Positions 46,307 to 53,892 of a DNA stretch of 64,000 nucleotides are shown piece by piece (position 1 is the first letter of the stretch; every line of letters begins with the position of its first letter). A program made the translations under genes and the position numbers. The notes beneath the pieces were generated by a model, which saw only the letters and a list, made by a program, of their open reading frames with translations, was not told the origin of the DNA and did no database searches. The DNA is from Streptomyces fulvoviolaceus (GTDB taxonomy: Bacteria > Actinomycetota > Actinomycetes > Streptomycetales > Streptomycetaceae). The stretch covers positions 1-64,000 of the forward strand of contig NZ_JOEY01000005.1 of assembly GCF_000718165.1 (NCBI RefSeq). The letters are read 5' to 3'.

Positions 46307-46345
46307 GAACGGGGCGTGAGAAGCCATCCTCCTCACACCCCGTTC
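46307..46345 (-). terminator. Hairpin after the first bmp gene
   Basis: GAACGGGGCGTGAG pairs with CTCACACCCCGTTC with a single mismatch. It lies about 70 bases past the stop of the bmp gene and upstream of the ATPase operon promoter. It probably terminates the bmp transcript. Confidence 0.65.
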
Positions 46346-46413
46346 CGTGGCCGTAACGCTGCCATTACAGGGCCTTTTTGGCCAAGCCCCGTACCGGCTT
46401 CGTGACCGGAAGG

Positions 46414-47463
46414 TCAGGAGGTCTTCACCGTGATGGAGCCGTCCTTGATGCCTTCCTCGGCCTTCTTGATCGCGTCCTGGATCGCGGTGTTGTCCGCGAA
46501 GGTCGGGTTGGAGTTCGACAGGCTCACGCCGCCGTTGTCCAGGCTGCCGCGGATCTCACCGGTCTCCGGCTTGCCGTCCTTGACGGACTTGGCCAGCTCG
46601 TAGACAGCGCCCTCGACGTTCTTCATGGCCGAGGTGAGGATCGAGTCCTTGTACGCGGCCAGCGCGGTCTGCTTGTACTGGTCCGAGTCGACGCCGATCG
46701 CCCAGATCTTGTGCGCGGCGGCGGCCTTGATGACGCCCTGGCCGGAGAGACCGGCGGCCGCGTAGACCACGTCGGCGCCGTCGTCGATCTGACCCTCGGC
46801 CGCGCTCTCGCCCTTGTCCGGGCTGGAGAAGCCACCCTCGGCGGCGGTCTCGGTCAGGTACTGCGACTGGACCTTGACGCCCTTCTTGGTGTCCTCGACG
46901 CCCTGCTTGAAGCCGGCCTCGAACTTGTGGATGAGCGGGACGTCCACGCCGCCGACGAAGCCGACGGTGTTGGTCTTGGTGGCCTTGGCGGCGGCGACGC
47001 CGGCGAGGTAGGAGGCCTGCTCCTCGTGGAAGACGAGGTTGGCGACGTTCTTCTCCGTGAAGGAGTTGTCGTCGACGATGCCGAAGGTGGTGTCCGGGTA
47101 CTTGGAGGCGACCTCCTTGACGGCCGGCGCGTACGCGAAGCCGACGCCGATCACCGGGTTGTAGCCCTGCTTGGCGAGGGTCTCCAGACGCTGGGTCTTG
47201 TCCGCGTCGGACTCGCCGTCCTGCGGCTCGACGGCGGTGGACTTGTAGCCGAACTCCTTGTCGGCCTTGTCCAGGCCGGCGGTCGCGGCGTCGTTGAAGG
47301 ACTGGTCACCCTTGCCACCGACGTCGTACGCCAGGGCGAGGCCAAGGTTCTTGTCGCTGTCACTGCTGCTGGACTCGCTGGACGAGCTGCCGCAGGCGGA
47401 CACGGTCAGTGCAAGGGCTGCGGCAGCAACGCCTGCAACCGTGAAACGGGACACCCGGCGCAT
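46414..47463 (-). CDS. Bmp-family nucleoside-binding lipoprotein 1
   Basis: The 349-residue protein has a lipoprotein signal (VAAAALALTVSACGSSSS), then a Ser/Asp linker and a Bmp domain: LGLALAYDVGGKGDQSFNDA, VGFVGGVDVPLIHKFEAGF and AIGVDSDQYKQTALAAYKDS. It should be the extracytoplasmic receptor for the nearby nucleoside importer, as in BmpA/PnrA and YufN. ATG at 47463 with AAAGGAG nine bases upstream. It has its own palindrome upstream. It is about two-thirds alike, by eye, with the second Bmp protein. Confidence 0.92.
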   Translation of the reverse strand: MRRVSRFTVAGVAAAALALTVSACGSSSSESSSSDSDKNLGLALAYDVGGKGDQSFNDAATAGLDKADKEFGYKSTAVEPQDGESDADKTQRLETLAKQGYNPVIGVGFAYAPAVKEVASKYPDTTFGIVDDNSFTEKNVANLVFHEEQASYLAGVAAAKATKTNTVGFVGGVDVPLIHKFEAGFKQGVEDTKKGVKVQSQYLTETAAEGGFSSPDKGESAAEGQIDDGADVVYAAAGLSGQGVIKAAAAHKIWAIGVDSDQYKQTALAAYKDSILTSAMKNVEGAVYELAKSVKDGKPETGEIRGSLDNGGVSLSNSNPTFADNTAIQDAIKKAEEGIKDGSITVKTS

Positions 47464-47518
47464 GGAACGAGACTCCTTTGTGCAAGCGCCCAAACCAGGC
47501 GCTGGTTCCGCCGCAGCG

Positions 47519-47530
47519 TAACGCGCGTAG
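47519..47530. promoter_or_regulatory. Nucleoside-regulon operator, one substitution (bmp1)
   Basis: TAACGCGCGTAG on the plus strand reads CTACGCGCGTTA in the direction of the gene; one end deviates from the perfect palindrome. It is continued by TACGCT-like sequence, a possible -10. It lies 56 bases before the bmp1 start. Confidence 0.75.
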
Positions 47531-47606
47531 ACCAGACGGAAAACCCCAACTGTCCGGTCCGTTATCGAGCTGTGGCCACAGTTGTAGGCACAGAGTACGG
47601 ACAGCA

Positions 47607-47637
47607 GTACGCCCCTTGCAGGAGGCAAGGGGCGTAC
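47607..47637. terminator. Terminator-like hairpin between the bmp genes
   Basis: GTACGCCCCTTGC pairs perfectly with GCAAGGGGCGTAC across a five-base loop. It lies about 100 bases beyond the end of the second bmp gene and upstream of the bmp1 promoter, separating the two units. Confidence 0.75.
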
Positions 47638-47737
47638 AGCTGCAACGATGCCCTGGTGGGCGTATGAAAGGCGGAATTCAGGCGTCCGTCGTTGTTACGT
47701 GGTCTTGACCCCGACTACAAGATCTTGACCGTGACGA

Positions 47738-48817
47738 CTACGAGGTCTTGACCGTGACCTTGCCGTCGATGATCTCCTGCTTGGCCGCGTCGACCGCCGC
47801 GACGACGTCCGTCATCGCCTTGTACTTCGGGTTGGAGTCGGCGAAACCGACACCGCCGGTCTTCAGGGTGCCGCGCTGGACACCGCTGAGCGGCTTGCCC
47901 TCGTAGACGGACTTGGCGAGGTCGTAGACCGCGCCGCCGACGTTCTTGAGCGCCGAGCCGAGGATGTAGTCCTTGTACTTGGCCAGCGCGCTCTGGCTGT
48001 ACTGGTCGGAGTCGACGCCGATGGCCCACACCTTCTTGGCGGCGGCCTCGGAGATCACGCCCTGACCGGACAGGCCGGCCGCGTGGTAGATGACGTCGGC
48101 GCCCTTCTCGATCTGGCCGCTGGCCGCCTCCTTGCCCTTGTCCGGGCTGGAGAAGCCGCCCTCCTGGGGCGTCTCGGTCAGGTACTGCGACTCGATGGTG
48201 ATGCTCGGGTCGACGGACTTGACGCCCTGCTCGAAGCCCGCACCGAACTTGTGGATGAGCGGGATGTCCACACCGCCGATGAAGCCGACGTGCTTCTTCT
48301 TGGTGGCCTTGGCGGCGGCGACGCCGGCGAGGTAGGAGGCCTGCTCCTCGCTGAAGACCATGTCGGCGACGTTGGTCGCCTTGACCGTCTCGTCGTCGAT
48401 GATGCCGAAGGTGACGTTGGGGTACTTGGTGGCGACCTCCTTGACGGCGGTCGCGTAGATGTAGCCGACACCGATCACCGGGTTGTAGCCGGCCTTGGCC
48501 AGCTGCTCCAGGCGCTGCACCTTGTCGGCGTCGGACTCGCCGTCCTGCGGCTCGATGTCCGTGCCGCCGAACCCGAACTCCTTGTCGGCCTTCTCGAAGC
48601 CGGCGTAGGCGGCGTCGTTGAACGACTGGTCGCCCTTGCCGCCGATGTCGTACGCCAGGCCGATCCCCTTGCCCGAGTACTTGCCGGACGCCGACGACGA
48701 CGCGTCGTCGCTGCCCGCGTCCTTGCTGGAGCCGCCGCAGCCGACGGCCGTGAGTGCGATGACCGCGACGGCCACCACAGCTTGGGAGAACCTCGTCCTC
48801 CTGGATATCTGACGCAC
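47738..48817 (-). CDS. Bmp-family nucleoside-binding lipoprotein 2
   Basis: The 359-residue protein has a lipoprotein signal (AVVAVAVIALTAVGCGGSSK) and a Bmp domain almost colinear with its neighbour: IGLAYDIGGKGDQSFNDAAY, VGFIGGVDIPLIHKFGAGF and AIGVDSDQYSQSALAKYKDY. I choose the GTG at 48817 (VRQISRRTRF), eight bases after GAAGGGG. Two tandem receptors for one transporter may widen the nucleoside range. It has its own operator and a terminator, so the two receptors can be expressed independently. Confidence 0.92.
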   Translation of the reverse strand: MRQISRRTRFSQAVVAVAVIALTAVGCGGSSKDAGSDDASSSASGKYSGKGIGLAYDIGGKGDQSFNDAAYAGFEKADKEFGFGGTDIEPQDGESDADKVQRLEQLAKAGYNPVIGVGYIYATAVKEVATKYPNVTFGIIDDETVKATNVADMVFSEEQASYLAGVAAAKATKKKHVGFIGGVDIPLIHKFGAGFEQGVKSVDPSITIESQYLTETPQEGGFSSPDKGKEAASGQIEKGADVIYHAAGLSGQGVISEAAAKKVWAIGVDSDQYSQSALAKYKDYILGSALKNVGGAVYDLAKSVYEGKPLSGVQRGTLKTGGVGFADSNPKYKAMTDVVAAVDAAKQEIIDGKVTVKTS

Positions 48818-48902
48818 AGCAAGCACCCCTTCGTCCCCACGGATCCGTCGCCGGTCCGCTCTTCCCCAAGTCGCCGCCGAGGGCAGCGATTTCGGCGCAC
48901 AG

Positions 48903-48914
48903 TAACGCGCGTAG
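48903..48914. promoter_or_regulatory. Nucleoside-regulon operator, one substitution (bmp2)
   Basis: TAACGCGCGTAG, read CTACGCGCGTTA toward the gene, is the same variant as at bmp1. TACTGT follows directly and may be the -10 box. It lies 86 bases before the start. Confidence 0.75.
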
Positions 48915-49014
48915 AAGGGTTGGGGAACGGGGTAACTCATGGCCGTTATCGATTCGTGCCGACACCGGGTTACGACCGTGCGCAACCGGTTACGTCCGGG
49001 TGACACAAGGGGAC

Positions 49015-49042
49015 GAAGGGGCGCCAAACGGGGCGCCCCTTC
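49015..49042 (-). terminator. Hairpin beyond the amidohydrolase gene
   Basis: GAAGGGGCGCC pairs perfectly with GGCGCCCCTTC across six bases. It lies on the far side of the MITE from the amidohydrolase gene, so it may have been that gene's original terminator before the insertion. Confidence 0.65.
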
Positions 49043-49067
49043 ACGAGTTCTTTTCGCTACGGCCTCA

Positions 49068-49219
49068 GAGCCTGTGTCACATCCCCGGCCGGATCAGCGC
49101 ACGTCGTCTGGTGCGTGCGATCGCAAGGCGCCGGAGCGCCCTCGTGGCGGGCGTTTCGGCAACGCCGCGAGCGTGCGTGCCAGGCGGCGGGCGCCCGGCC
49201 GGGGATGTGACTCAGGCTC
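49068..49219. mobile_element. 152-bp MITE with 25-bp terminal inverted repeats and TCA duplication
   Basis: The ends (49068-49092 and 49195-49219) are reverse complements over 25 bases with one mismatch, starting GAGCCTGTGTCACATCCCCG. Each side is flanked by TCA, a three-base target duplication. The 102-base interior is G+C rich and carries no gene. The ends resemble those of Streptomyces IS5-type elements as I recall them; the parent element is not in the window. Confidence 0.85.
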
Positions 49220-50440
49220 TCAGGAGACGGCGTCGATGAACGCGGCCGCCGTGAACAGTTCCACGCCGACCGTGATGGCCGATTCGTCGGCGTCGAAGTC
49301 GCCCTGGTGGAGGTCGCGCCCACCGCGTTCGCCGGGGGTGCGGACGCCGAGGCGGGCCATGGCGCCGGGCACGTGCTCCAGGTACCAGGAGAAGTCCTCG
49401 CCGCCGAGGCTCTGCTCGGTGCCCTCGACGGAGTCGGTCCCGCGGCGGGCGATCATCGCCTCGCGCACCAGCTCGGTGACGACCGGGTCGTTGACGACGG
49501 GCGGGACACCGCGCACGTAGGTGATCTCCGACTTGGCCCGGTGCAGATTGGCGACCTCGTCGATCGCGGCGACGACGATGTCGGGCGCCTGCCGCCACGC
49601 CTCGATGTCGAGGCAGCGCACGGTGCCGGAGAGCTCGGCGTGCTGCGGGATGACATTCGGGGCGTGGCCCGACTCGATCCGGCCCCAGGTCACCGCGACC
49701 CCGCTGCGGGTGTCGACGCGCCGGGCGACGAGCGCGGGCACGTCGGTGACGACACGGGCGGCGGCCGTCACCAGGTCGGTGGTCAGGTGGGGGCGCGCGG
49801 TGTGCCCGCCGGGCCCGTCCAGGGAGATCTCCAGCCGGTCGCAGGCGGAGGTGATGGCGCCCTGCCGCAGGCCGATCTTCCCGGCGTCGACCTTGGGGTC
49901 GCAGTGCACGGCGATGATCCGCCCCACCCCGTCGAGCACCCCGCACTCGATGGCGTCGGCGGCGCCGCCGGGCAGCACCTCCTCGGCGGGCTGGAACAGC
50001 AGCCGCACGGGCCGCGGCAGCAGGCCCCGGCTGTGGAGGTCGGCCAGCACGAGTCCGGCGCCCAGCACCACGGTGGTGTGTACGTCGTGCCCGCAGGCGT
50101 GGGCCCGGTCCGGCACGGTGGAGCGGTACGGGCACTCACTCTTCGTGTCCGGGATGGGCAGGGCGTCGATGTCGGCGCGGAGGGCGAGCATGGGCCGCTC
50201 CCCGTCCCAGTCACCGATGTCACAGACGAGGCCGGTCCCGACGGCGAGTACGCGCGGCTTCAGGCCGGCCTTCTCGAGCCGTTCCTTGATCGCCGCGGTG
50301 GTGCGGAACTCCTGGTTGCCGAGCTCCGGGTGCATGTGCAAGTCACGCCGGAACGCGACGAGTTCGGCACGCAGCCCCTCGGGCAGCGTGCCGGGAAGCA
50401 CGGCTTCCCCGGGGAGATCGGCCTCGGGCTCTTGGGACAT
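49220..50440 (-). CDS. M20-family amidohydrolase/peptidase
   Basis: The 406-residue metallohydrolase has the M20D pattern: FRRDLHMHPELGNQEFRT, LRADIDALPIPDT, the metal-binding ACGHDVHTT, LLFQPAEEVLPGGAADAIE and a late HQGDFDADE. Members cleave N-acyl amino acids or related amides, for example hippurate or indole-acetyl conjugates. The ATG at 50440 has GAGGGT twelve bases upstream; a GTG four codons earlier is possible. The stop codon TGA coincides with the target duplication of the adjoining MITE, so the element inserted exactly at the end of the gene without changing the protein. Confidence 0.88.
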   Translation of the reverse strand: MSQEPEADLPGEAVLPGTLPEGLRAELVAFRRDLHMHPELGNQEFRTTAAIKERLEKAGLKPRVLAVGTGLVCDIGDWDGERPMLALRADIDALPIPDTKSECPYRSTVPDRAHACGHDVHTTVVLGAGLVLADLHSRGLLPRPVRLLFQPAEEVLPGGAADAIECGVLDGVGRIIAVHCDPKVDAGKIGLRQGAITSACDRLEISLDGPGGHTARPHLTTDLVTAAARVVTDVPALVARRVDTRSGVAVTWGRIESGHAPNVIPQHAELSGTVRCLDIEAWRQAPDIVVAAIDEVANLHRAKSEITYVRGVPPVVNDPVVTELVREAMIARRGTDSVEGTEQSLGGEDFSWYLEHVPGAMARLGVRTPGERGGRDLHQGDFDADESAITVGVELFTAAAFIDAVS

Positions 50441-50761
50441 CAGTTGCGTCACCCTCTGAAGGGTAGGACGCCCGGGTAGCCAACTGACCCTCGATCAACA
50501 AAAGTTCAGCCCGTTAGGGGAAGAAAATCTGGCCGCCGGACGCATATGTATCGGTTGGGATGGGTAAACTCACTCAATTTTCGCTCGAGTGGATCTTGAG
50601 TTGGATCTTGAGCAGCTCACCCGTCCTCTCCTCCACGGATACCACGCCCCGCACGACCACGTCGGTTCTGTTCATCTGTCGGGATCCCGGAACCGTCACC
50701 GCCGGGCGACGGTTCGGTGACCCTGTGTACACGGAGTGCGCGGTGTGGGCACGCTGCCCCT
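50441..50761. other. 321-bp spacer, promoters only
   Basis: No gene is evident. The segment 50500-50610 is less G+C rich, and TGGATCTTGAG occurs twice in a row at about 50589-50612. Promoters for the amidohydrolase and the small membrane protein must lie here; I cannot place them exactly. Confidence 0.5.
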
Positions 50762-51019
50762 ATGACGATCCCTTTGGCGGACGGCCGGCTGGCCTGTGGC
50801 TGTGGCGAGGACCAGATCCCCTGGATGCTGGCGAAATTCGGGTTCCTGGGGATGGCGGGGCTGGTCCTGGCGGGCCTGGTCGTGATGATCCTGGCGGGCT
50901 GGGTGCTGGCCTCGGCGGTGTCTCTCGTCACATGGTGGCGGCATCCGCCGGTGACGACCGAGGAAACTCCACAAGGCTCTTTGGACGGCTTCACCTGGAG
51001 GAGCGAGGAGCCCCGCTAG
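50762..51019 (+). CDS. Small membrane protein (85 aa)
   Basis: The product has a short N-terminus with two cysteines (LACGCGEDQ), then a long hydrophobic region (FLGMAGLVLAGLVVMILAGW and onward) that makes one or two helices, followed by a polar tail. Function is unknown. The ATG at 50762 has no clear ribosome site. One base separates its stop from the next start, so it is probably co-transcribed with the methyltransferase. Confidence 0.65.
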   Translation: MTIPLADGRLACGCGEDQIPWMLAKFGFLGMAGLVLAGLVVMILAGWVLASAVSLVTWWRHPPVTTEETPQGSLDGFTWRSEEPR

Positions 51020-51020
51020 G

Positions 51021-51704
51021 GTGCGGTCCGTGACCGCCGAGACCCCTGATTTCATACGGGCCACCCGTACCTCGTACGACACGATCGCCGACGCCTACAC
51101 CGAGCAGTTCCCGGATCATCTGGCCGACAGCCCCCTGGAGCGCTCCCTGCTCGGTGCCTTCGCCGAGATGGTGAGCGCGAACGCGAACGACGGGGCTCCG
51201 GCCCCTGTCGCCGACCTGGGCAGCGGACCCGGATACGTCACCGCGCGCCTGCACGCCCTGGGCCTGCCGGTCTTCGGGGTCGACGTCTCGCCCCGGATGG
51301 TGGAGCTGGCCCGCCGGGCCCATCCCGACCTGCGGTTCCACGTGGGGTCGATGACGTCCCTGGACCTGCCGGCCGGGACACTGGGCGGGATCGTGGCCCT
51401 CTACTCGATCATCCATGTGCCGGACGAGCACCTGCCGGCGGCGTTCGCGGAGTTCCACCGGGTGCTGGTGCCCGGTGGCCACGTCCTGATCATGTTCCAG
51501 TTCGACGAGACCGCGGACCGCATGCACCTGGCCGAGCGCTTCGGGCACGAGATCTCGCTCGACTACTACTGGCGTACGCCGGAGGCCGTGGCCGAGCGCC
51601 TCGCCGAGGCGGGGTTCCAGCTCCAGGCCCGGATCCTGCGCGAGCCGCGGGGAGAGGAGAAGATGCCGCGCGGCATCCTTCTCGCCCACAAGGAGCTCCG
51701 CTGA
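51021..51704 (+). CDS. Class I SAM-dependent methyltransferase
   Basis: The 227-residue protein has motif I VADLGSGPGYVTARLHALG (about residue 65), the acidic end of strand two in VFGVDVSPRMVELAR, and motif post-I VALYSIIHVPDEHLPAAF. It belongs to the Methyltransf_11/25 type, with no visible target specificity. A GTG at 51021 has GAGGAG ten bases upstream; GTG at 51030 is an alternative with AGGGTG. Confidence 0.85.
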   Translation: MRSVTAETPDFIRATRTSYDTIADAYTEQFPDHLADSPLERSLLGAFAEMVSANANDGAPAPVADLGSGPGYVTARLHALGLPVFGVDVSPRMVELARRAHPDLRFHVGSMTSLDLPAGTLGGIVALYSIIHVPDEHLPAAFAEFHRVLVPGGHVLIMFQFDETADRMHLAERFGHEISLDYYWRTPEAVAERLAEAGFQLQARILREPRGEEKMPRGILLAHKELR

Positions 51705-51742
51705 GCGCTCCGCTGGTTATGCGGTTCGTTTGCCGCGGGCCG

Positions 51743-51803
51743 GTGGGGGCTGGTCGCGCCCACGCGGCGGAGCCGCATATCGACACAGCCCCGCGCCCCT
51801 GAA
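51743..51803 (+). repeat. Short dispersed intergenic repeat (GCGGAGCCGC family)
   Basis: GTGGGGGCTGGTCGCGCCCA continues into CGCGGCGGAGCCGCATATCG and ACACAGCCCCGCGCCCCTGA. An inverted copy lies at 55368-55421. It separates the methyltransferase from the convergent polysaccharide cluster. Confidence 0.75.
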
Positions 51804-51839
51804 GGGGCCCGGTTCCGCAGCCGACTTCACCAGGCCCGC

Positions 51840-52907
51840 TCAGACCGCGCTCACCGCCGACAACCGGTGCACGTCCCGCGCCGTCCCCGTCACCCCCGAC
51901 AGGAACCCCTGCGCCCGCGGTGAGGCGTTCTGGGTCAGCCAGGCGGGGTCGATGTCGCAGACCGCGACGCGGACCTCCGTGCCGGAGAGGGCGAGCGGGA
52001 GGGTGTGGACGACGGTCGACGGAAAGCTGAGGATCGTACGGCCGATCGGGCCACGGCGGGCGATCAGCTCCAGCGGAAGGTCCGGACGGACGATCTCCAG
52101 GCCCGACTCCACGGCCAGCCGGTGGAGCTTTTCGGTGCTCTCCCTGCGGTGGGCGAAGTAGCGGGTGGCGCCGTGCGCCTTGGCGAGGGTCTGGACGGCC
52201 TCCAGGTAGCGGTCCGCGTCCACCACGCCGGTCTCCACCAGCGAGGTGCCCACCATGTCGGCGCCCTTGGTGATGCGGGGCGGGCCGAAGCGGGAGCGGG
52301 TCCAGGCGAAGGCGTTCGCGGTGACGGTCACGCCGGCCGGGGTCTCCTCCATCGGCATGGAGGAGAAGATCTCCACCCGGCGCTTCTCGCTGGGGGTGAG
52401 GCGGCGGCGGGCCGAGGAGGACACCGGGGCGAAGAGCAGGTCCCGCGGGCCCGGGCGGCCGCCCTTGCGGTGCCAGCGGACGAGGCGTTCGCCGCGGGCG
52501 AGTTGGGCTACGAACTCCATCGTGGCCGTGCCGTCGTCGACGACGACCAGGTCACGGGCCTTGGTGATGGTCAGCAGGAGCTGTACGTAGCGGGAGAAGG
52601 GGTCGCCCAGGACGACCCGGTCCGCCCTGCGAAGCCTCCCGGTCAGGCCGCCGATCGTCTGGAACGGTGCCGCCGGGCCACCCCTGGCCTCCTCCCAGCG
52701 GACCGTGTGCCCCTCTTCCCGGGCCAGCTCGGCCATCCGGCGGAGCTGGCCGCGGGTCATGGGGTCGGTCGGGGACAGCACGACGAGGGTGAGCTCCGCG
52801 CCGGGCGCATGGGCGTGCGCCCACTCCAGCACGTTCAGGAGCTGTACCGGGCTCTCGACGAACGCGAGAGTGGTGTGGCGGCCGGCGGATCCGGCGCGGC
52901 GGCTCAT
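51840..52907 (-). CDS. Glycosyltransferase-like protein of the sugar-acid cluster
   Basis: The 355-residue protein begins with a Rossmann-like strand (TTLAFVESPVQLLNVLEWAH), which resembles the CxxPxQ start of GT52 lipooligosaccharide sialyltransferases. VVLGDPFSRYVQLLL and LVVVDDGTATMEFV fit the same fold, and RYFAHRRESTEKLHRL may hold the histidine motif. I read it as a transferase using a CMP-activated nonulosonic acid, because it lies next to the NeuB and NeuA genes on the same strand. Family assignment is tentative. Confidence 0.6.
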   Translation of the reverse strand: MSRRAGSAGRHTTLAFVESPVQLLNVLEWAHAHAPGAELTLVVLSPTDPMTRGQLRRMAELAREEGHTVRWEEARGGPAAPFQTIGGLTGRLRRADRVVLGDPFSRYVQLLLTITKARDLVVVDDGTATMEFVAQLARGERLVRWHRKGGRPGPRDLLFAPVSSSARRRLTPSEKRRVEIFSSMPMEETPAGVTVTANAFAWTRSRFGPPRITKGADMVGTSLVETGVVDADRYLEAVQTLAKAHGATRYFAHRRESTEKLHRLAVESGLEIVRPDLPLELIARRGPIGRTILSFPSTVVHTLPLALSGTEVRVAVCDIDPAWLTQNASPRAQGFLSGVTGTARDVHRLSAVSAV

Positions 52908-52939
52908 CGACGTAGGACCGTCCCCTGGGTCGTTCTGGC

Positions 52940-53878
52940 TCAGACCGATACCGGCTCGCCCGCGGCGGCGGCGATCTCCGCCTCGGCGATGACGCCCGTG
53001 ACGCGGCGCAGCTTCTTCATCGGGCCGAGCTCGGAGTCGTAGACCTTCTTGACGCCGTCACCGAGGGAGGCCTCGATGGTGCGGATGTCGCGGACGAGGC
53101 GGGTGAGGCCGCCCGGCTCGACGGAGGCGGCCTGGTCGGAGCCCCACATCGCGCGGTCGAGGGTGATGTGGCGCTCGACGAAGGTGGCGCCGAGGGCGAC
53201 CGCGGCGAGGGTGGTCTGCAGGCCGGTCTCGTGGCCGGAGTAGCCGATCGGGACGTTCGGGTACTCGGCCTGGAGGGTGTTGATGACGCGGAGGTTGAGC
53301 TCCTCGGCCTTCGCCGGGTAGGTCGAAGTGGCGTGGCAGAGCAGGATGTTGTCGCTGCCCAGGACCTCGACCGCGTGGCGGATCTGCTTCGGCGTCGACA
53401 TGCCGGTGGAGAGGATGACCGTACGGTTCGTGCCGCGCAGGGCGCGCAGCAGCTCGTCGTCGGTCAGGGAGGCGGAGGCCACCTTGTGGGCGGGGACGTC
53501 GAACTTCTCCAGGAAGGCGACGGCCTCGGTGTCCCACGGGGAGGCGAACCAGTCGATGTTCTTGCTCTTGGCGTAGTCGTCGATCTGGCGGTACTCGTCC
53601 TCACCGAACTCCACGCGGTGGCGGTAGTCGATGTAGGTCATGCGGCCCCAGGGGGTGTCGCGCTCGATGTCCCACTGGTCGCGCGGGGTGCAGATCTCCG
53701 GGGTGCGCTTCTGGAACTTCACGGCGTCGCAGCCGGCCTCGGCGGCCGCGTCGATCAGCTTGAAGGCGTTCTCGAGCTCGCCGTTGTGGTTGATGCCGAT
53801 CTCACCGACGACGTAGACGGGGTGACCCGGGCCGGCGGTCTTCGAACCGAACGTGCGCAGACGGGAGTTGGTGCTCAT
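52940..53878 (-). CDS. neuB: NeuB-like nonulosonic acid synthase without SAF domain
   Basis: The 312-residue enzyme has the NeuB barrel: VVGEIGINHNGELENAFKLI, AVKFQKRTPEICTPRDQW, VILSTGMSTPKQI, LLCHATSTYPAKAEELNLR and IGYSGHETG. It condenses phosphoenolpyruvate with a six-carbon sugar. Usual NeuB proteins have ~345 residues with a C-terminal SAF (antifreeze-like) domain; here the chain stops before it. With the fused phosphatase next door, a route through Kdn-9-phosphate from mannose-6-phosphate is possible. ATG at 53878, 14 bases after the next gene. Confidence 0.88.
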   Translation of the reverse strand: MSTNSRLRTFGSKTAGPGHPVYVVGEIGINHNGELENAFKLIDAAAEAGCDAVKFQKRTPEICTPRDQWDIERDTPWGRMTYIDYRHRVEFGEDEYRQIDDYAKSKNIDWFASPWDTEAVAFLEKFDVPAHKVASASLTDDELLRALRGTNRTVILSTGMSTPKQIRHAVEVLGSDNILLCHATSTYPAKAEELNLRVINTLQAEYPNVPIGYSGHETGLQTTLAAVALGATFVERHITLDRAMWGSDQAASVEPGGLTRLVRDIRTIEASLGDGVKKVYDSELGPMKKLRRVTGVIAEAEIAAAAGEPVSV

Positions 53879-53892
53879 GACAGCGGGTTTCC

